Under the pieces are notes generated by a model, which saw nothing but the letters and a program-made list of their open reading frames with translations, ran no database searches and was not told the origin of the DNA. A stretch of 64,000 nucleotides of DNA from Erythrocercus mccallii. Its lineage: Eukaryota > Chordata > Aves > Passeriformes > Dicruridae. The stretch spans positions 671,892 through 735,891 of the forward strand of contig VZRG01000167.1 in assembly GCA_013397435.1 (NCBI GenBank). The letters are read 5' to 3'. This document shows, piece after piece, positions 52,883-64,000 of the stretch (position 1 is the first letter of the stretch; every line of letters begins with the position of its first letter). Made by a program: the position numbers and the translations under genes.

Positions 52883-55800
52883 ACAGCTCACAAGATGAAT
52901 ACATGATCTGAAGCTGTACAGAAGAGGCTAATATTGCAATACCTTATAAAAAGAGAGATAATTCAGGTAGGTCTGGGAGTTGCAGGAGTTTCCTTGCAGG
53001 AGTTGCATGTGGTAAAGATGCCACAACAATGTTCTGTAACATTCGCCTATAGGAAGGGACATAAAGACAAATAGATTTTTAATTAGGGTATTTAAAAAGA
53101 CATGAATAGAATTTCAGATTTCTAATTTTTTTTTAATCCATTCTTTACTTTCTGCTTAAACTGAGCTACACCCAGACTCCAGAACCTGGGAATAGTCTTT
53201 AGGTCCAGATATATTTTGATACAAATCAAGGCGGGAGCCCAGCATGCACCAGCAGTCAAAGCCTGCCTTGCTTTCCACCAAAAAGCATCTGGGAGCAACA
53301 CCAGGGGTGTCTTCTCTTATCTCCACCCAGGAATATAAATGTAGGCAGCTTATCTGGGCCCTGGCTGAAGCAGGGACTTGTGCTGGCAGGTGGAACTGAT
53401 GAAATTATTCAGGATACCACTGACCTGCAGTGAGATGCTCTCAAGATACACCCACTGCCTGACCAGCCCAGCTTGCTTTTCTTGCTGAAGGCTGCCTGGC
53501 TGCATGTTCTAGTTAAATCATGCCCTGAAGGAACAGCTCGCACCAGATTGTGTTAATATTGACAATAAATTATTAACAGGCATCCTATCATTGATTTCTA
53601 CCAAAGCAGATTTTGTTTGAGGGATCATGTGTAACAGTCTTAATTATATTAGATTTAGCCAGAAGCATTCTTTCTTCACAGAAATATGTGCCTAGATGCA
53701 CTTGCACAATGGTCACCTGGGCTTTTGTTGGGATGGTCAAAAAATAATTCCTTGAAAAAGAGCAACTAAGAGCTCAAGATATTGAACAAATCAGGATTCA
53801 TTAGCTGTTTATTACATTAGAGGCAGTTTGTATCTTTAATAAAAATACCAAATATTGAAAATTCTACCATTTTTTATTGAGATGGAAGTAGGAACAATCT
53901 GCTTAGAATGATTTGCCTTAAAGTGAACTTGAGCTGGTATTGCTGTTTACTAGATTAGACCAGATGTATTTCAGTCGATAAATAAACAGTGGAGCTTTTG
54001 CCAGATGACTCATTTTCCCTGAATCATGACTGACTTTGAAAGGATTTGCTTTGCTTCTTATGTAGTTTTTCTGTTACACAGCCTGAGATGAGCTTTGACC
54101 AACTTTGCCTCGAGATGTGATTACTTTCTAGTGCTCTCTTTAACTGCAAAAATTGCTGTGAGCTGAAAATCCACTCACGTGCTGAAGTTGAGACTGAGCT
54201 TTCCTCAGAGCTATGGAGAGAAACTCCATGGAAGTCAAGAGATTGCTTATCTCATTTTGCATCCTTTTGACAAGGCAGGGACAGAGCAGATTTTGCCCAT
54301 CAATGCAATAGAATGGTCAAGTGTAGCCCCCTGTGGAAATGATAAGATGTTACTCAGAAAACTTTGTCAAATAATTTTAAACTGAAAAATTCATGGTGAA
54401 ATTGCATGGAATTCAAAAGATGTTCAATATGTTTTGAAATCAATTAGAACAAAGGAAACCAAAATTTTCCAACACCTCACCCACAAAAATGAGGAATTAT
54501 TCCCTGGCATGCCACAGATTTCTGCCTCAGCGATTTTTGCCAGCAATGTTTTTAATTTGTTTTTTAAACTTGCTACATCTAAAAATTAATCACCCTCAAA
54601 CATGCAAGCCTCTAAGCCTTAATGGAATAATGGATTTTAATTCCCTTGCTCTCTTCCTTGTTAGGCTCTCTTGGTTTATGCTTGTTATCAGGAGGAGCTT
54701 GTGATTATCTCATTGGCAAAGACCCTGTGCTTACTTCATCCTTATCACAAAGAGGAGAAAAATTATACTTTGGTGCAGTTTCGTGCAGCTGTACAGTGGG
54801 GAAGAGTTTTTTCCTAGTGACCAGCTGTCTGAAGCCAGCAGTGCATAAACACATCCATTCACCCAGATAATCATTTCCCCAGATTTGATTTAAGACACTT
54901 AGTTGAAGCTTTAATTTAACTGAGCCAGGCCCTATACCTTGATTTGCCTCCAAAAGATGAAAGCAAATGGAAAAATTCAGAGAGCAAAACAATGGGTAAA
55001 AAACTGGAACTGAACCATTTCTGCAGGGAGATTTAGGACTTAATCCTGAGTAAAAACCTGCTCTGGCCCTGCTCCAAAACAGTACTCAAGTCTTAACTCT
55101 AACTCCATCAGCCGTTTCACTGAAGCCCAGTGTCTGCCCCAGTGCTTTGCAGACTGGGGCAGAATATCAGTAATTTGCTAGACTAAGCCCTCAAAGAAAT
55201 GATCTTGGTCAAGTGATAAGGGCTGGTAATGAGCTGAACTTGTAAGAGATAAAAGGAGCTGGCTGTGGGTATATCAATGGGTTATAAAGTTAAGTGAGGA
55301 TTAGTAGGGAAGTTAGAGCAAAACCTGCTGAATGAAATAGCTTTAATGTTTTTTAAACATTTTCAACTTTCTTTTTTTCCCCCACAGTAAAACAATTTCT
55401 AAATAGGTTTTGAAGTAATGCAATGTCTTTGAGAACTGGTTGGGGGGTTTTTGTTGCTGTTGTGGCAAAAATCTGGTGGTTGTTTTTTTTTTGTGTGAGT
55501 GTGTCCTCAAATCTGCTATCCAAATTTGTTAGGTCAGAATTGAGAATCAGAATTCAGGCATGTCAGAATGCCTCCACCTTTGTTCTCTGGGTGTAGAGGT
55601 TGTTGCTCGTGTTTCTTCTCCAGTATGTACTGCTGTACATCTGGTTATTTGATACCACTCCCTATTTTGCTCAGTTCAGTGGTACACATGAATAAATGGT
55701 ATATATATGTAATATATTTCTATTATTTGCTCTCAACATACTGATGCAGCCTATACCATTACCCAGTTTTTGCTCCTTAAATCGAAATCTTTACTGAGCC

Positions 55801-57149
55801 ATTTAAAATAAAGTTTGTTTCATGGTTCCCAGGAAGACAAAAGAGCAGAGTTTTGGCTGTGGGGGGAAAAGGCAGCTTCTGAATGGTGAATTTCTTTTCA
55901 TAAGGCGAGTATGCCTGTGGCAACATCAGTGGAGGAGGAAATAGATTGCAATAACTGCTTGGCACTGAATGTGGGTTAGCTGGGAGCACTGGATGCTGAG
56001 TGAGGTGAGGTTTCTGGGCTGCAGAGTGACCCTGGGCTGGGCTCTCAGGGATTTCAAGTCCTGCAGGGCTAGTGATGTCTGGAACTCACTGTAGGGCTGC
56101 TGTGTTTTGGGTTCTGCATGTTCCTTTTCAAACTAAATATGATAAAAAATTACTTTATAAGGAGTGATTTGTGCAAAGAACCCAGGAATCCATAGCTCAT
56201 ATGTGGGTCAGAGTTCAGCTTCAATTTTGAACTCACACTTGCTGACTTAGAACTCCTCATGCTTCCCAAGATTTGCATTAGCATCTGATGCTTGTTTGCT
56301 GGGTGTTTTCCCTTGGATGTTTGGATCTGGGGCTGTGGTTTGTGCCATTTGAAAGAGGATATTCACAGAGTTTAAATGTAGATTTTATCTGGCCTCTCTG
56401 TAGTTATGAACACAAGTAGAGGAAGAGAAATGCAGAATAAAGAAGGTGACTAAATTTCTCAGTGTTCGTGTTTGGTTTCACTTGTATTTGGACAGAGATT
56501 TGAAATAATTTTCAAATTATTTAAACAGACTGTCTCCTTATGTCTTAATTTAAACTGGACCTCTTTCTAATTTTTAGATCTCTTTAAAAGTGCTGCTATA
56601 AACCAGTTATAAATTACTGATGTGATGCAGGAGTTCCTGATTCAGAATATATGGTTTATTTTGCCATTTCCACTGGATGATTTACTGGCTAATCATTTAG
56701 ATGGTTAAGAGGAAGACAGGAATGAAAGTGACTGCAGATGGTCCCCAGGCTGCTGGAGTGCCACATCCAGATTTCCCAGAGGCCTCCAGCTGTTTAAATT
56801 CTCATTATGCAAAGCAAGAGTTGCCCCAGAATTAACTTTTACTGCAAGCCCCCCACCAAGGCTTTGACCACCCAAATGCCTACAAAGAAAATTTCCACAG
56901 TATCCTGCCTCGTTTTCCTTTATGCCACACTTCCCTGTATGTGGTAAATAAGCATTAGATAGCAAAAAAACCAACAGGAGTCCTTTTGCCTGCCACCCCA
57001 CCTGGGAATCATCTAACTTTAATATGGAAGATGTGCTCTTGGAGTTCAACCAAGCTGGTAGTGGGCCTTCTACATTTGCTCATCCTTAAAAAAATGCAGT
57101 TCATGCCCTTTCCCACTGAGTAAATGGTTCTAATTATCTGAAACATGGT

Positions 57150-57240
57150 GTTTTTTTGGTTTTTTTGGGTTTTTTTGGTTGTTTTTTTTTTGTTGTTGTT
57201 TTTTTGTTGTTTTTTTTTGTTGTTTTTTTTTTTTTTTTTG
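57150..57240. repeat. T/G-rich low-complexity tract
   Basis: About 90 bp of T runs interrupted by G, GG and GTTGTT, ending in a run of 19 T. The complementary strand is A-rich. It could be a decayed poly-A tail of a minus-strand retroposon, but no such body was recognised beside it. The open frame across it (poly-Phe, Val) is meaningless. Confidence 0.9.
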
Positions 57241-59743
57241 CTAGGGAAAAACCCCTAGCATTTAATCACTGGCTTCCAAAAAGCCTGGACTTGGAACAGA
57301 GTATTGAAACTCTGCATGACCACAAGAGTTTAGCTCTTCTCTGACTTAATCTTGCCCACCTCAGGGATAATTTACAGCTATTTGATCTCTTGAATAAAAT
57401 ACATCCAAGGTTATTGACCTCTAGTCCCACTTGCTCATACAGGATATTCCAGGGTTGCTTTAGTTCAATTGAGCAATAATATTTTCTAAAAGTAGCCCCA
57501 GTGAAACTTGTAGGGCTGGTTACTTGTTTAGGAAAGTCATGTTTACTGTGTGAAAGTACCAAAGTTGAGCTTCTTATAATGCTGCTTCCTTGGTAAAGAC
57601 ACTAGCTCTACAGCTGGTAAAAAATAAAATAATAAAACCCTCCATTAGAGAGTCTGTCATTAACAGCACTCCTAAAAGAGGAAATGCACACTTATCTGAA
57701 AATGTGAGGGTTTATATAGGGCTTAAGAAGACTGAAGGATTCACACAGATCATCCTACATCTTTTACCTGTTGCTCAGGACGAGGGAGGATCCTCAAGCA
57801 AACGCTTGGGTGCAGTGCTTGCTGTGGCTGCCTCCCAGTGCCCTGATGGCTTCAGGCAAACTGAGAAGAAATAATCACATTTCTCTGCAGTGAGCGGAGT
57901 AGTGGTGGCCTCCTGTGTGTCAAGGTTTGAAATTGCTCCTCACTCTGCACAAGCCACAGAAAAAGAAAGGTGTTATCTCAGGGAGCAATCCCCTTTGCTG
58001 GTTGGTTGGGGGGTTTTTCGTTTCTGCTGTTAACTGAGTGACTCAATATTTGGCAAAGTGAACCAGGATGGACTTATGAAGATGAAATTGCAATTAGGAG
58101 TTTAATCCATGCCACATCTGAGAAAAAACTGTGTCAAACCAGTGAGAGGGAGCTGTGCAGCCACAGTCACATGTGCTCCTTAAGACTGGTGCTGATAGTG
58201 ACTCCTTGGCTGGGACCCTGTGACCTTTCAAAGGCTTGCAGTGGAGAGAGGAAGAAATGTCTCCTGACTGTAAAAGCCTAGTTTACCCCTTCAGCCTATG
58301 ATAAATTAACTGCTTTGTTAAAGTGACAGTTTACCCTGTTTGGATGCCAACAAAGGCAAAAAAATGTGAGCGTGCCTGCCTGGCATAAAGCGTGGAAGCA
58401 AACCACATGCCTCTGTTCCCCCCTGGCTCACTAAATCCACAGAAAAGCAGGATTTGGAATATATGTAGGAATGTATTGGATGCAGCATCAAAGCAGTGTC
58501 TTGATCACCATCATCCATTCACAATCTTGCAGGGTGTAGTAATGCATATTTTCTTGCTTATTCTTAGATTTGCAGCTTGACCCATGAGAATTATTTTAAC
58601 TCTTGCTGGGATGGGGGGAGCAGACAGGCTGCACCCCAGCTTTGATATATGAGCTGATTAGAGCTTCTGGCAGCCTCCAGGACAGGGTTTCTCAGCAGCA
58701 AGTTCTCCAGAGGGTTTCTGAGGGTGGGATTACTGTTAAAGTTTTTTAGGTTTTTTTTCCTTGATCACAGTCCTGCTGCTAGCAGAGTGTGTGAAACAAA
58801 AGTTCAAATGTTGGCATATTCTCCTGTGGGATAGCAGTACTTGCAGTAGATAATTTCCATATCTGAAATAAGCTACACAGTATTTTTTAAGCTGCTGCAC
58901 CCAGCTGAAGCATAATCTGTGGTGTCTAGTCTAGTTATTAATGCTTCTGTACTACTTTTCCCATGCTCATGCAAATTAATGTAAAAAGAAAAACAATATC
59001 GTAGAAGGTATGTGATTGCTTTTCTATAAAACAGAGTATCGAGAATTGAGAAATCAGGTATTCCTGCTCCCTCAGATACCTGAACTACAAGCATAGTCAT
59101 TTTTCACCTCTGATACAGTCTTTGTAGAAAGTTTAACCACTGAATTTCCTCCAAAAATGCTGATTCTCTCCAACGGCAAAAGAAGAATCCTCCTGTGCCT
59201 AGGTTCTTAAATTCAATACTTAAATTTTGATGGGTTTAGTTATTTCTCTTGCAACTGCTGGCACCTTCTGGGGCTTGCTTCTGTTCCTCAAGAGCTTTGA
59301 ATTCCATGATAGAAATAGAACTAGTTTCTTTTTTTCTTTCTCACCCTGTTTGGAACTGGATATGTACCTTACTGTGATACTCTGGTAAACTGGGAGACCA
59401 TCAAGAAAGAATATGTTTCAGGCAGTTTAAAATAGATTCAAAATAACCAAAATACAGGAGTTGCAGCCTTTTACCAGCCCCACAACACATGCAGGATAAT
59501 TGAGCAATATACACTGATGATCTTCACTATACATGTAATATTAGATTTAAGGGAATTTTAAAAGGGACCAAGAGATTTTAAAATAATCTTTTGCACCCTG
59601 CAGTAGTTAATCACCAGCTGTGAGATCTGGTTTCTCTGTAGTGCTTGTACTGAGGAAGGTGAGAATTTCTTTCATCTAGCTGAGTAAGAGGGCTGGGATG
59701 TGTGTGATCCTTGTGCCTTACAGAGGAGAGGCTACAGCTGAGC

Positions 59744-59792
59744 AAAAGCTCCTTTCCACCTCCTGGCTGTAAAAAAAGCTCCTTTCCACCTC
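59744..59792. repeat. 30-bp tandem duplication
   Basis: AAAAGCTCCTTTCCACCTC occurs at 59744-59762 and again at 59774-59792, a 30-bp period. The two copies are identical over 19 bp, so the duplication is fairly recent. Confidence 0.9.
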
Positions 59793-60229
59793 ATTACAAA
59801 AGATTGCCAAAATTCATCCTGGAATTCCCACTGTTATCATCTTCCCTTGCTGCTGGCCTCCGAGTCCTTGATAATGAGGTCTAGGGGGACTTGGCATCTG
59901 CCAGCTTCATGTCTGTGGGGGAAAAAGAAAAGCAAGAGAAATTATACTCGATCTTCCTTGCAGCAGTACTTAAAGTATTAAGGCTCCTGGAATAAATCCT
60001 TGGCCCAAAGGAGTCTTAAAATATTGAGCATGAAGTGGTAATTTCCACTTCCTTGGAGCCTGTCAAGGTCGGCCAAGTATCGGCTACAGAAAGCATCAAC
60101 GAAATCTAATTCTTGCATATTCCAAATATTCTATTGCTCCACAAAACCCGCCTGGGATACCTGTGAAGGATGGAAGAATAGGCACAAGTATCAACAAACC
60201 AGAAGTGAATTCAGCACTGGAATGCATCT

Positions 60230-60476
60230 TACGGTGAGTGCCCAGCGCAGGATGAAAATAAGCGAGGAGCGATGCGTGAAATGGAAAACATGAGCTGGGA
60301 GAGGACAACAGTGCTGCATCCTCGGGTCACTCTATGACACGATCCTTAAAAACAGATCCAACATTGCCACCTGCGGGTGGCTTCGGCGAGGAGCTGGAAG
60401 GGCCTCGGCAGCGCTTCCCAGCCAGGGGACACGGGCATGGAGAGTGGGAATGCGGGAATGGAGCAGCGAGCCTTGG
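60230..60476. promoter_or_regulatory. CpG-enriched patch beside an LTR
   Basis: About 250 bp with roughly twenty CpG sites (for example TTACGG, GCGAGGAGCGATGCG, GGCTTCGGCGAGG, CCTCGGCAGCG, GCAGCGAG) in an otherwise CpG-poor flank. A donor-like GGTGAGTG occurs near 60233 on the plus strand. It may be a small promoter or first exon, or an unmethylated regulatory element. It could also be part of a GC-rich insertion. No start codon with a recognisable peptide was found. Confidence 0.3.
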
Positions 60477-60944
60477 TGTCGGACTGTGCCCTTTTCTGAG
60501 ATGGGGCAACCGAGAGGCGTCTTAAAGACTTTTATTCCATTTTCAGTCTCATGAGAAGGGTGAGACGATGTAGATGGTACAATTCACACCATCACAATCA
60601 GAAGCCAAACTATTTCCTAATTCCGACATATTATCAGCGTTTCTTGGCTTATCAGCTTTTGCCACACAATGTTGTCGATGCCTTAAAACCAATCATCTAA
60701 AATTACCCCTCGTGGGTCCTACTACAATGCATCTTTCCTAGTTCTATTTCTCCAAAGTATCTAGCCTTATTTGTAAGGCCATCCTTTGAAACTTGTTTCC
60801 AGCTCCATTTTTCTCTCAACAATGTCTGTCCTATCCTGTGGCATTTCTAAGTCAGCATTTCTTATCTCAAAGTTTGCATACAGATGCGTACTGTGTGAGC
60901 ATTCTGTCAGGCTTTGAGAATTCTCTACAAATCCATTTCCCACA
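60477..60944 (-). mobile_element. Solo ERV LTR, minus strand
   Basis: On the minus strand it begins TGTGGGAAATGG (60944) and ends CAGTCCGACA (60477), so it has TG...CA termini and 468 bp. The 3' part contains GGAATAAAAGTCTTT, including AATAAA, a usual polyadenylation setting. Flanking hexamers CCTTGG (60471-60476) and CCTTTG (60945-60950) are a probable 6-bp target duplication with one difference. The sequence around GTGAATTGTACCATC and CTCATGAGACTG matches LTRs I know from songbird genomes. No internal viral sequence adjoins it. Confidence 0.8.
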
Positions 60945-61079
60945 CCTTTGGGAAGGGCATTGGCCAGCCCAGGGAAGTGATTCTGTTCTTCAAATTGTGC
61001 TGCTGTGAGACACTGGTGATTGAAACGCTCTTCCTGTTGTAAAACACCACTTTCACTGACTTAAGGGATGGGAATCATT
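60945..61079. other. Short spacer between LTR and CR1
   Basis: Unremarkable non-coding sequence; nothing recognised beyond the LTR target duplicate at its left end. Confidence 0.5.
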
Positions 61080-61450
61080 AATCACAGAGCTGCGGAATCA
61101 TTGAACCAGTTATGTTGGAAAAGATCTTTAAAATCATTGACTCCAACCATTGGCCCAGCACTGTCAAGCCCACCACTAAACCATGTCCCCAAGTGCCACA
61201 TTTACTTGGCTTTTAAATCCCTCTTCCCCGGGCAGCCTGTGCCAAGGCTTGACAACCTTTGCTGTGAAGGAATTTTTCCTTATACCTAATCTAAATCTCT
61301 CTTGGCACAACTTGATGCTGTTTCCTCTTGTCCCCTGGATAAAAAGAGCTACCTGGGAGAAGAGATTGATTCCTACCTGGCTACAACATCCTTTAGGGTT
61401 TAGGATGGTTTGGGAGAGCAATGAAGTCTTCCCTGAATTTCCTTTTATCT
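61080..61450 (-). mobile_element. CR1 LINE 3'-end fragment, minus strand
   Basis: Reads as reverse complement of a bird CR1 3' region: ATCACAGAG near the start, then TTGGAAAAGATCTTTAAAAT, a GGGCAGCCTGTGCCAAGG block, a GGAATTTTTCCTTATACCTAA block, and TCTTGTCCCCTGG, followed by GGGAGAAGAG. It is 5'-truncated, covers the untranslated 3' portion and the distal reverse-transcriptase tail at most, and is not coding-competent. Confidence 0.9.
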
Positions 61451-61929
61451 TCGTTTTGCTTCTTAGGTCAGATAACAGCATTGGCAATTTTGTGGTTTTC
61501 TCTTTGTGGTTTTCACTGGGTATTTGCGGTCACACATCATTCCCTTTTGCAATGTAGGCTTCTCAGTAGCTCCATCAACTTCCCTGGGTTATACTTGCAG
61601 GGAATTTTGGCTTCAGGTGAGTTACACCAGGAAATAATTAGTCAGTTACTGGCAGATCTCTGGTTGAGTGCGATCACTGACCATTGTTAAAAATTCTATT
61701 CAAGGGGAACCTTTATTTCAGCAAAGGGTGAATTTAGCTGATGTATGTTTATTCAGTAGTATTGTATTTAAATGCAGATTTTCAATATTTCAGTTTCTTA
61801 ATAGTTTCATTAACTAATCATGCATTCTGATTGTAGTACATACATTAGTTTTACACCTTCATTCTTAAAAATGAAATACAACAGCAAAGAGTGAAATAAA
61901 ATTGTTAGAAACCAAAAGAAAGAGCTTTA

Positions 61930-61960
61930 CTCGTATATACTATATATATATATACATGTA
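61930..61960. repeat. (TA)n microsatellite
   Basis: Short alternating TATATATA run within CGTATATAC...TACATGTA. Simple repeat. Confidence 0.85.
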
Positions 61961-62207
61961 GGTAATAAATGTGTTCATGCCTACAAAGGGGCCAAAGTAA
62001 GAGGATAATGATGCATCCAAGGAATTCTCCAAGGAATGCGCATAACTGAATTAGCTGGTTCAGGGTTCTGTTTATGCAGGTGCTGGGCTCATTTAGAGAA
62101 GCACTAGATGATGCCATTTGTAGTATCCTGCTACTTTCCAGAAGGTTCCCTTCTCTCCACAGGGAGTGCAGAGAAATGAATAATGTGCTGATTTCACTGG
62201 ATCTGTG

Positions 62208-62635
62208 CATTCTATGGAGATGGGCTGAGAGAGTTGGAGTTCTTCAGTCCCAAGAAGAGACAGCTCTGGGGAGAGCTTACAGCACCTTCCTACTGGAAAT
62301 AGGAAATTTATATATTTATGAAGGACCTACAGGAAAACTGGGGGGGGGGAGGGGCATGCAGGGCCAGGGCAAGAGGAAATGGCTTTGAATTGTGAGAGGG
62401 TAGTGTTAGATTAGGTATAAGGAAGAAATTCTGCACTGTGAGGGTGGTGAGGCACTGACACAGGTTGCCCAGGGAAGTTGTTGACTCCCCATCCCTGGAA
62501 GTGCCCAAGGCAAGGTCTGATGGGGCCCTGAGCAAGCTGGAAAGTGCGGGCAGTATCCCTGCCCATGGCAGAGGGAATTGGAACAAGATGACCTTTAAGG
62601 TCCCTTCCATCCCGAACCATTCTACGATTATACAA
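62208..62635 (+). mobile_element. CR1 LINE 3'-end fragment, plus strand
   Basis: Recognisable CR1 landmarks in order: GAAGAGACAGCTCTGGGGAG, a G run near 62340, TAGATTAGGTATAAGGAAGA, a GGTGGTGAGGCACTG block, GGTTGCCCAGGGAAGTTGTT, CCATCCCTGGAAGTGCCCAA, and a terminal GACCTTTAAGGTCCCTTCCA followed by ATTCTACGATTATACAA, the decayed 8-bp 3' repeat. It is 5'-truncated and non-coding. Confidence 0.92.
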
Positions 62636-63071
62636 TTTTCAACTGGAACCTGGCATAAAAATCCATGTTGCTTGGCAGGTATTTTCCTGACCAGGTTTAT
62701 CTTGCAGGGTGACAAGTGAGCAGCTGCAGCAGGAGAGCTGAGGTGGAGAGGTGATCGATGTCATCTCTGCCAGGGAGCACTGCGAAAACAACCCCAAAAA
62801 GACCTTGGAGCATCACACACACGTTGCTCTTCTGGAAAAAAATGAAAGCAGAATTTTCATGTTTCTATGTGGATTTCTCTGTCTTCAGAAGCTTGAGTGT
62901 TGGGGTTTTTTAACACATCATTGCTCACAGAACATAGAGTTTGTAGATTATGCTAAATGAAATTACTGCTGTTTAAACTATCTGTTACAACGTATTGTGG
63001 AAAATGTGTACTTCAAGAAATTATTCTGGAATATAACTGTGGGACAAAATTGTGGGACAAAATAAGAACAG
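62636..63071. other. Spacer between CR1 fragments
   Basis: Non-coding. A 14-bp tandem duplication (TGTGGGACAAAAT twice) occurs at about 63039-63065. Confidence 0.5.
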
Positions 63072-63103
63072 AAAATAATTGAGACCCTCAGAATTATGGA
63101 ATG
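63072..63103. repeat. Left copy of 32-bp direct repeat flanking CR1
   Basis: Begins AAAATAATTGAGACCCTCAG. It is paired with 63327-63358, differing at about four positions in 32. The right end of this copy merges into the CR1 body. Confidence 0.8.
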
Positions 63104-63260
63104 GTCTGCCTGGGGAGGTGGTGGAACCATCCCTGGATGTGTTCAAAAAAAGCCTGGATGGGGTACTTGGTGCCATGGTTTAGTTGAGGTGTTAGGACTG
63201 GGTTGGACTTGATGATCTTGAAGGTCTCTTCCAATCCAATGATTCTGTGATTATTATTGA
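63101..63260 (+). mobile_element. CR1 LINE 3'-end fragment, plus strand
   Basis: Contains GGGGAGGTGGTGGAACC, CCATCCCTGGATGTGTTCAA, AAGCCTGGATGGGGTACTTG, GTGCCATGGTTTAGTTGAGG, and GGTTGGACTTGATGATCTTG, then AGGTCTCTTCCAATCCAATG and ATTCTGTGATTATT. This is the extreme 3' end of a bird CR1 with its ATTCTGTG-type tail. A second subfamily from the copy at 62208-62635. Confidence 0.92.
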
Positions 63261-63326
63261 ATTATTTTATTATATTACTATATGATATTTCATTATATTC
63301 CTGGTTATTACTGAAATAATCCTTCT

Positions 63327-63358
63327 AAAATAATTTAGACCCTCAGAACTATGTGATG
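63327..63358. repeat. Right copy of 32-bp direct repeat flanking CR1
   Basis: Begins AAAATAATTTAGACCCTCAG and ends ATGTGATG. It matches 63072-63103 in 28 of 32 positions by eye. About 66 bp of AT-rich sequence separates it from the CR1 tail. Confidence 0.8.
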
Positions 63359-63360
63359 TT

Positions 63361-64000
63361 CCTCTTTCTATTCTCTCTGGCTTGTTTTACAATCACGACA
63401 TTCTGTATTCTCTCTGGGACTTGAAATATTTCTTGTCTAATTTCAGGACAAAGATATCAATCAGACTGGCTTAGGCTGCATCATTTGAAGGTGTATATTT
63501 GTATGTTCCTAACAGATTTTAGAATTTTTTTTAAAATTGGGCTGAAACTTCTTATCTCTCTTGACTTCTGTCTCTCTCTGTCTTCCCCCTTGGACAGCCC
63601 TGGTTGTGTTCACAGCCTCGTTACCCCAGCCCAGGCCAAGGAGGAGCACATGGAGCCAGGCTGTTGCTCCAGCCTCTGCTTTAGGGTTCTGCTGCTTCTG
63701 CATCCTGTGCATTGTGAAATGTAAACCTCTGTTGGCCAGAAATCCCCAGTCTTGTCACGATGAATGCAGATCATAGAAGGGAAAGGAAGGGTAGGATGCA
63801 TTTTGATGTTTCTAAGCTTTGCTGAGGACATCTGGCCTGTGATGATTTGCTTAGAAGAGGATTAATTATAATGCAAACTCAGGAAGAATGGGAATCCTTT
63901 AATGACAAGTGTCAAGTATACAGGAAATGCATTGTGTATAAGAGCCAGTGGAATCAAAACAGAATTATAAAACCTTTCTGAGATCTCCCTGGTGCTTCAA
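63361..64000. other. Flank, nothing recognised
   Basis: Non-coding AT-leaning sequence to the end of the window. Open frames at 63485-63831 occur on both strands and carry no recognisable motif. Confidence 0.4.

Larger units (their letters stand above)
41291..60229. other. RERG upstream flank, no gene seen
   Basis: About 19 kb of AT-leaning non-coding DNA. In mammals the neighbour on this side is PTPRO; none of its fibronectin-repeat or phosphatase exons was recognised, so it probably starts beyond the window. AT-rich, repeat-free stretches at about 44170-44480 and 47300-47700 could be conserved non-coding DNA, but nothing in the single sequence proves it. Small repeats and one orphan frame inside this stretch are listed separately. 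Confidence 0.45.

Noticed and set aside
57156..57344. 62-codon frame with a hydrophobic Phe/Val run
   Set aside because: It is a translated poly-T tract, not a membrane segment.
60334..60525. 63-codon plus-strand frame in the CpG patch, tested as a PTPRO signal-peptide exon
   Set aside because: The peptide has no hydrophobic signal core and does not resemble the PTPRO N-terminus.
1..64000. tRNA, rRNA, microRNA or CRISPR features
   Set aside because: No cloverleaf-like sequence with A and B boxes, no rRNA text and no spaced repeats were seen by eye; a covariance-model scan was not possible.

Overview
The window looks like nuclear DNA from a bird, most likely a songbird. It is AT-leaning, gene-poor vertebrate sequence with one CpG island, several CR1 LINE 3' ends in the form typical of bird genomes, and solo LTRs of kinds I know from passerine genomes. 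There are no operons, no bacterial genes and no CRISPR arrays. The many open frames of 60-130 codons are chance openings. The species call rests on recognising repeats by eye.

One gene can be named with confidence: RERG (Ras-related and estrogen-regulated growth inhibitor), on the minus strand. Its first coding exon is at 39220-39281. It carries the start codon and the P-loop (GRAGVGKS) and ends in a clean GT splice donor. About 1.5 kb upstream is a strong CpG island (about 40380-41290). It holds a convincing donor site (40788-40787) for a non-coding first exon, and several short tandem repeats. Everything left of 39220 is most simply read as the next, very long RERG intron; I could not find the following coding exon by eye. 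Everything right of the island is upstream flank. In mammals the next gene there is PTPRO, facing the other way, but I see no PTPRO exon in the window.

Layout. 1-39219: RERG intron with a solo LTR at 3052-3494 (4-bp target duplication and 9-bp terminal inverted repeats), two related LTRs in opposite orientations (7348-7768 and 14263-14646), a CR1 scrap at 16955-17040, a perfect 11-bp tandem repeat at 21417-21519, an old CR1-like scrap near 28180, a possible conserved non-coding block near 24740-25080, and a few orphan open frames. 39220-41290: RERG first coding exon, intron 1 (with a perfect CRE), and CpG-island promoter with non-coding exon 1. 41291-60229: upstream flank with few recognisable repeats. 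60230-63360: a CpG-enriched patch, a 468-bp solo LTR beside it, and three CR1 fragments, one flanked by a 32-bp imperfect direct repeat. 63361-64000: nothing recognisable.

No previously undescribed multi-gene system is visible. The points most worth a second look are the promoter architecture of RERG (GGGCC repeats and a possible overlapping upstream ORF), two orphan exon-like frames (5134-5280 minus; 48081-48284 plus), and the CpG patch beside the LTR at 60.2-60.5 kb.
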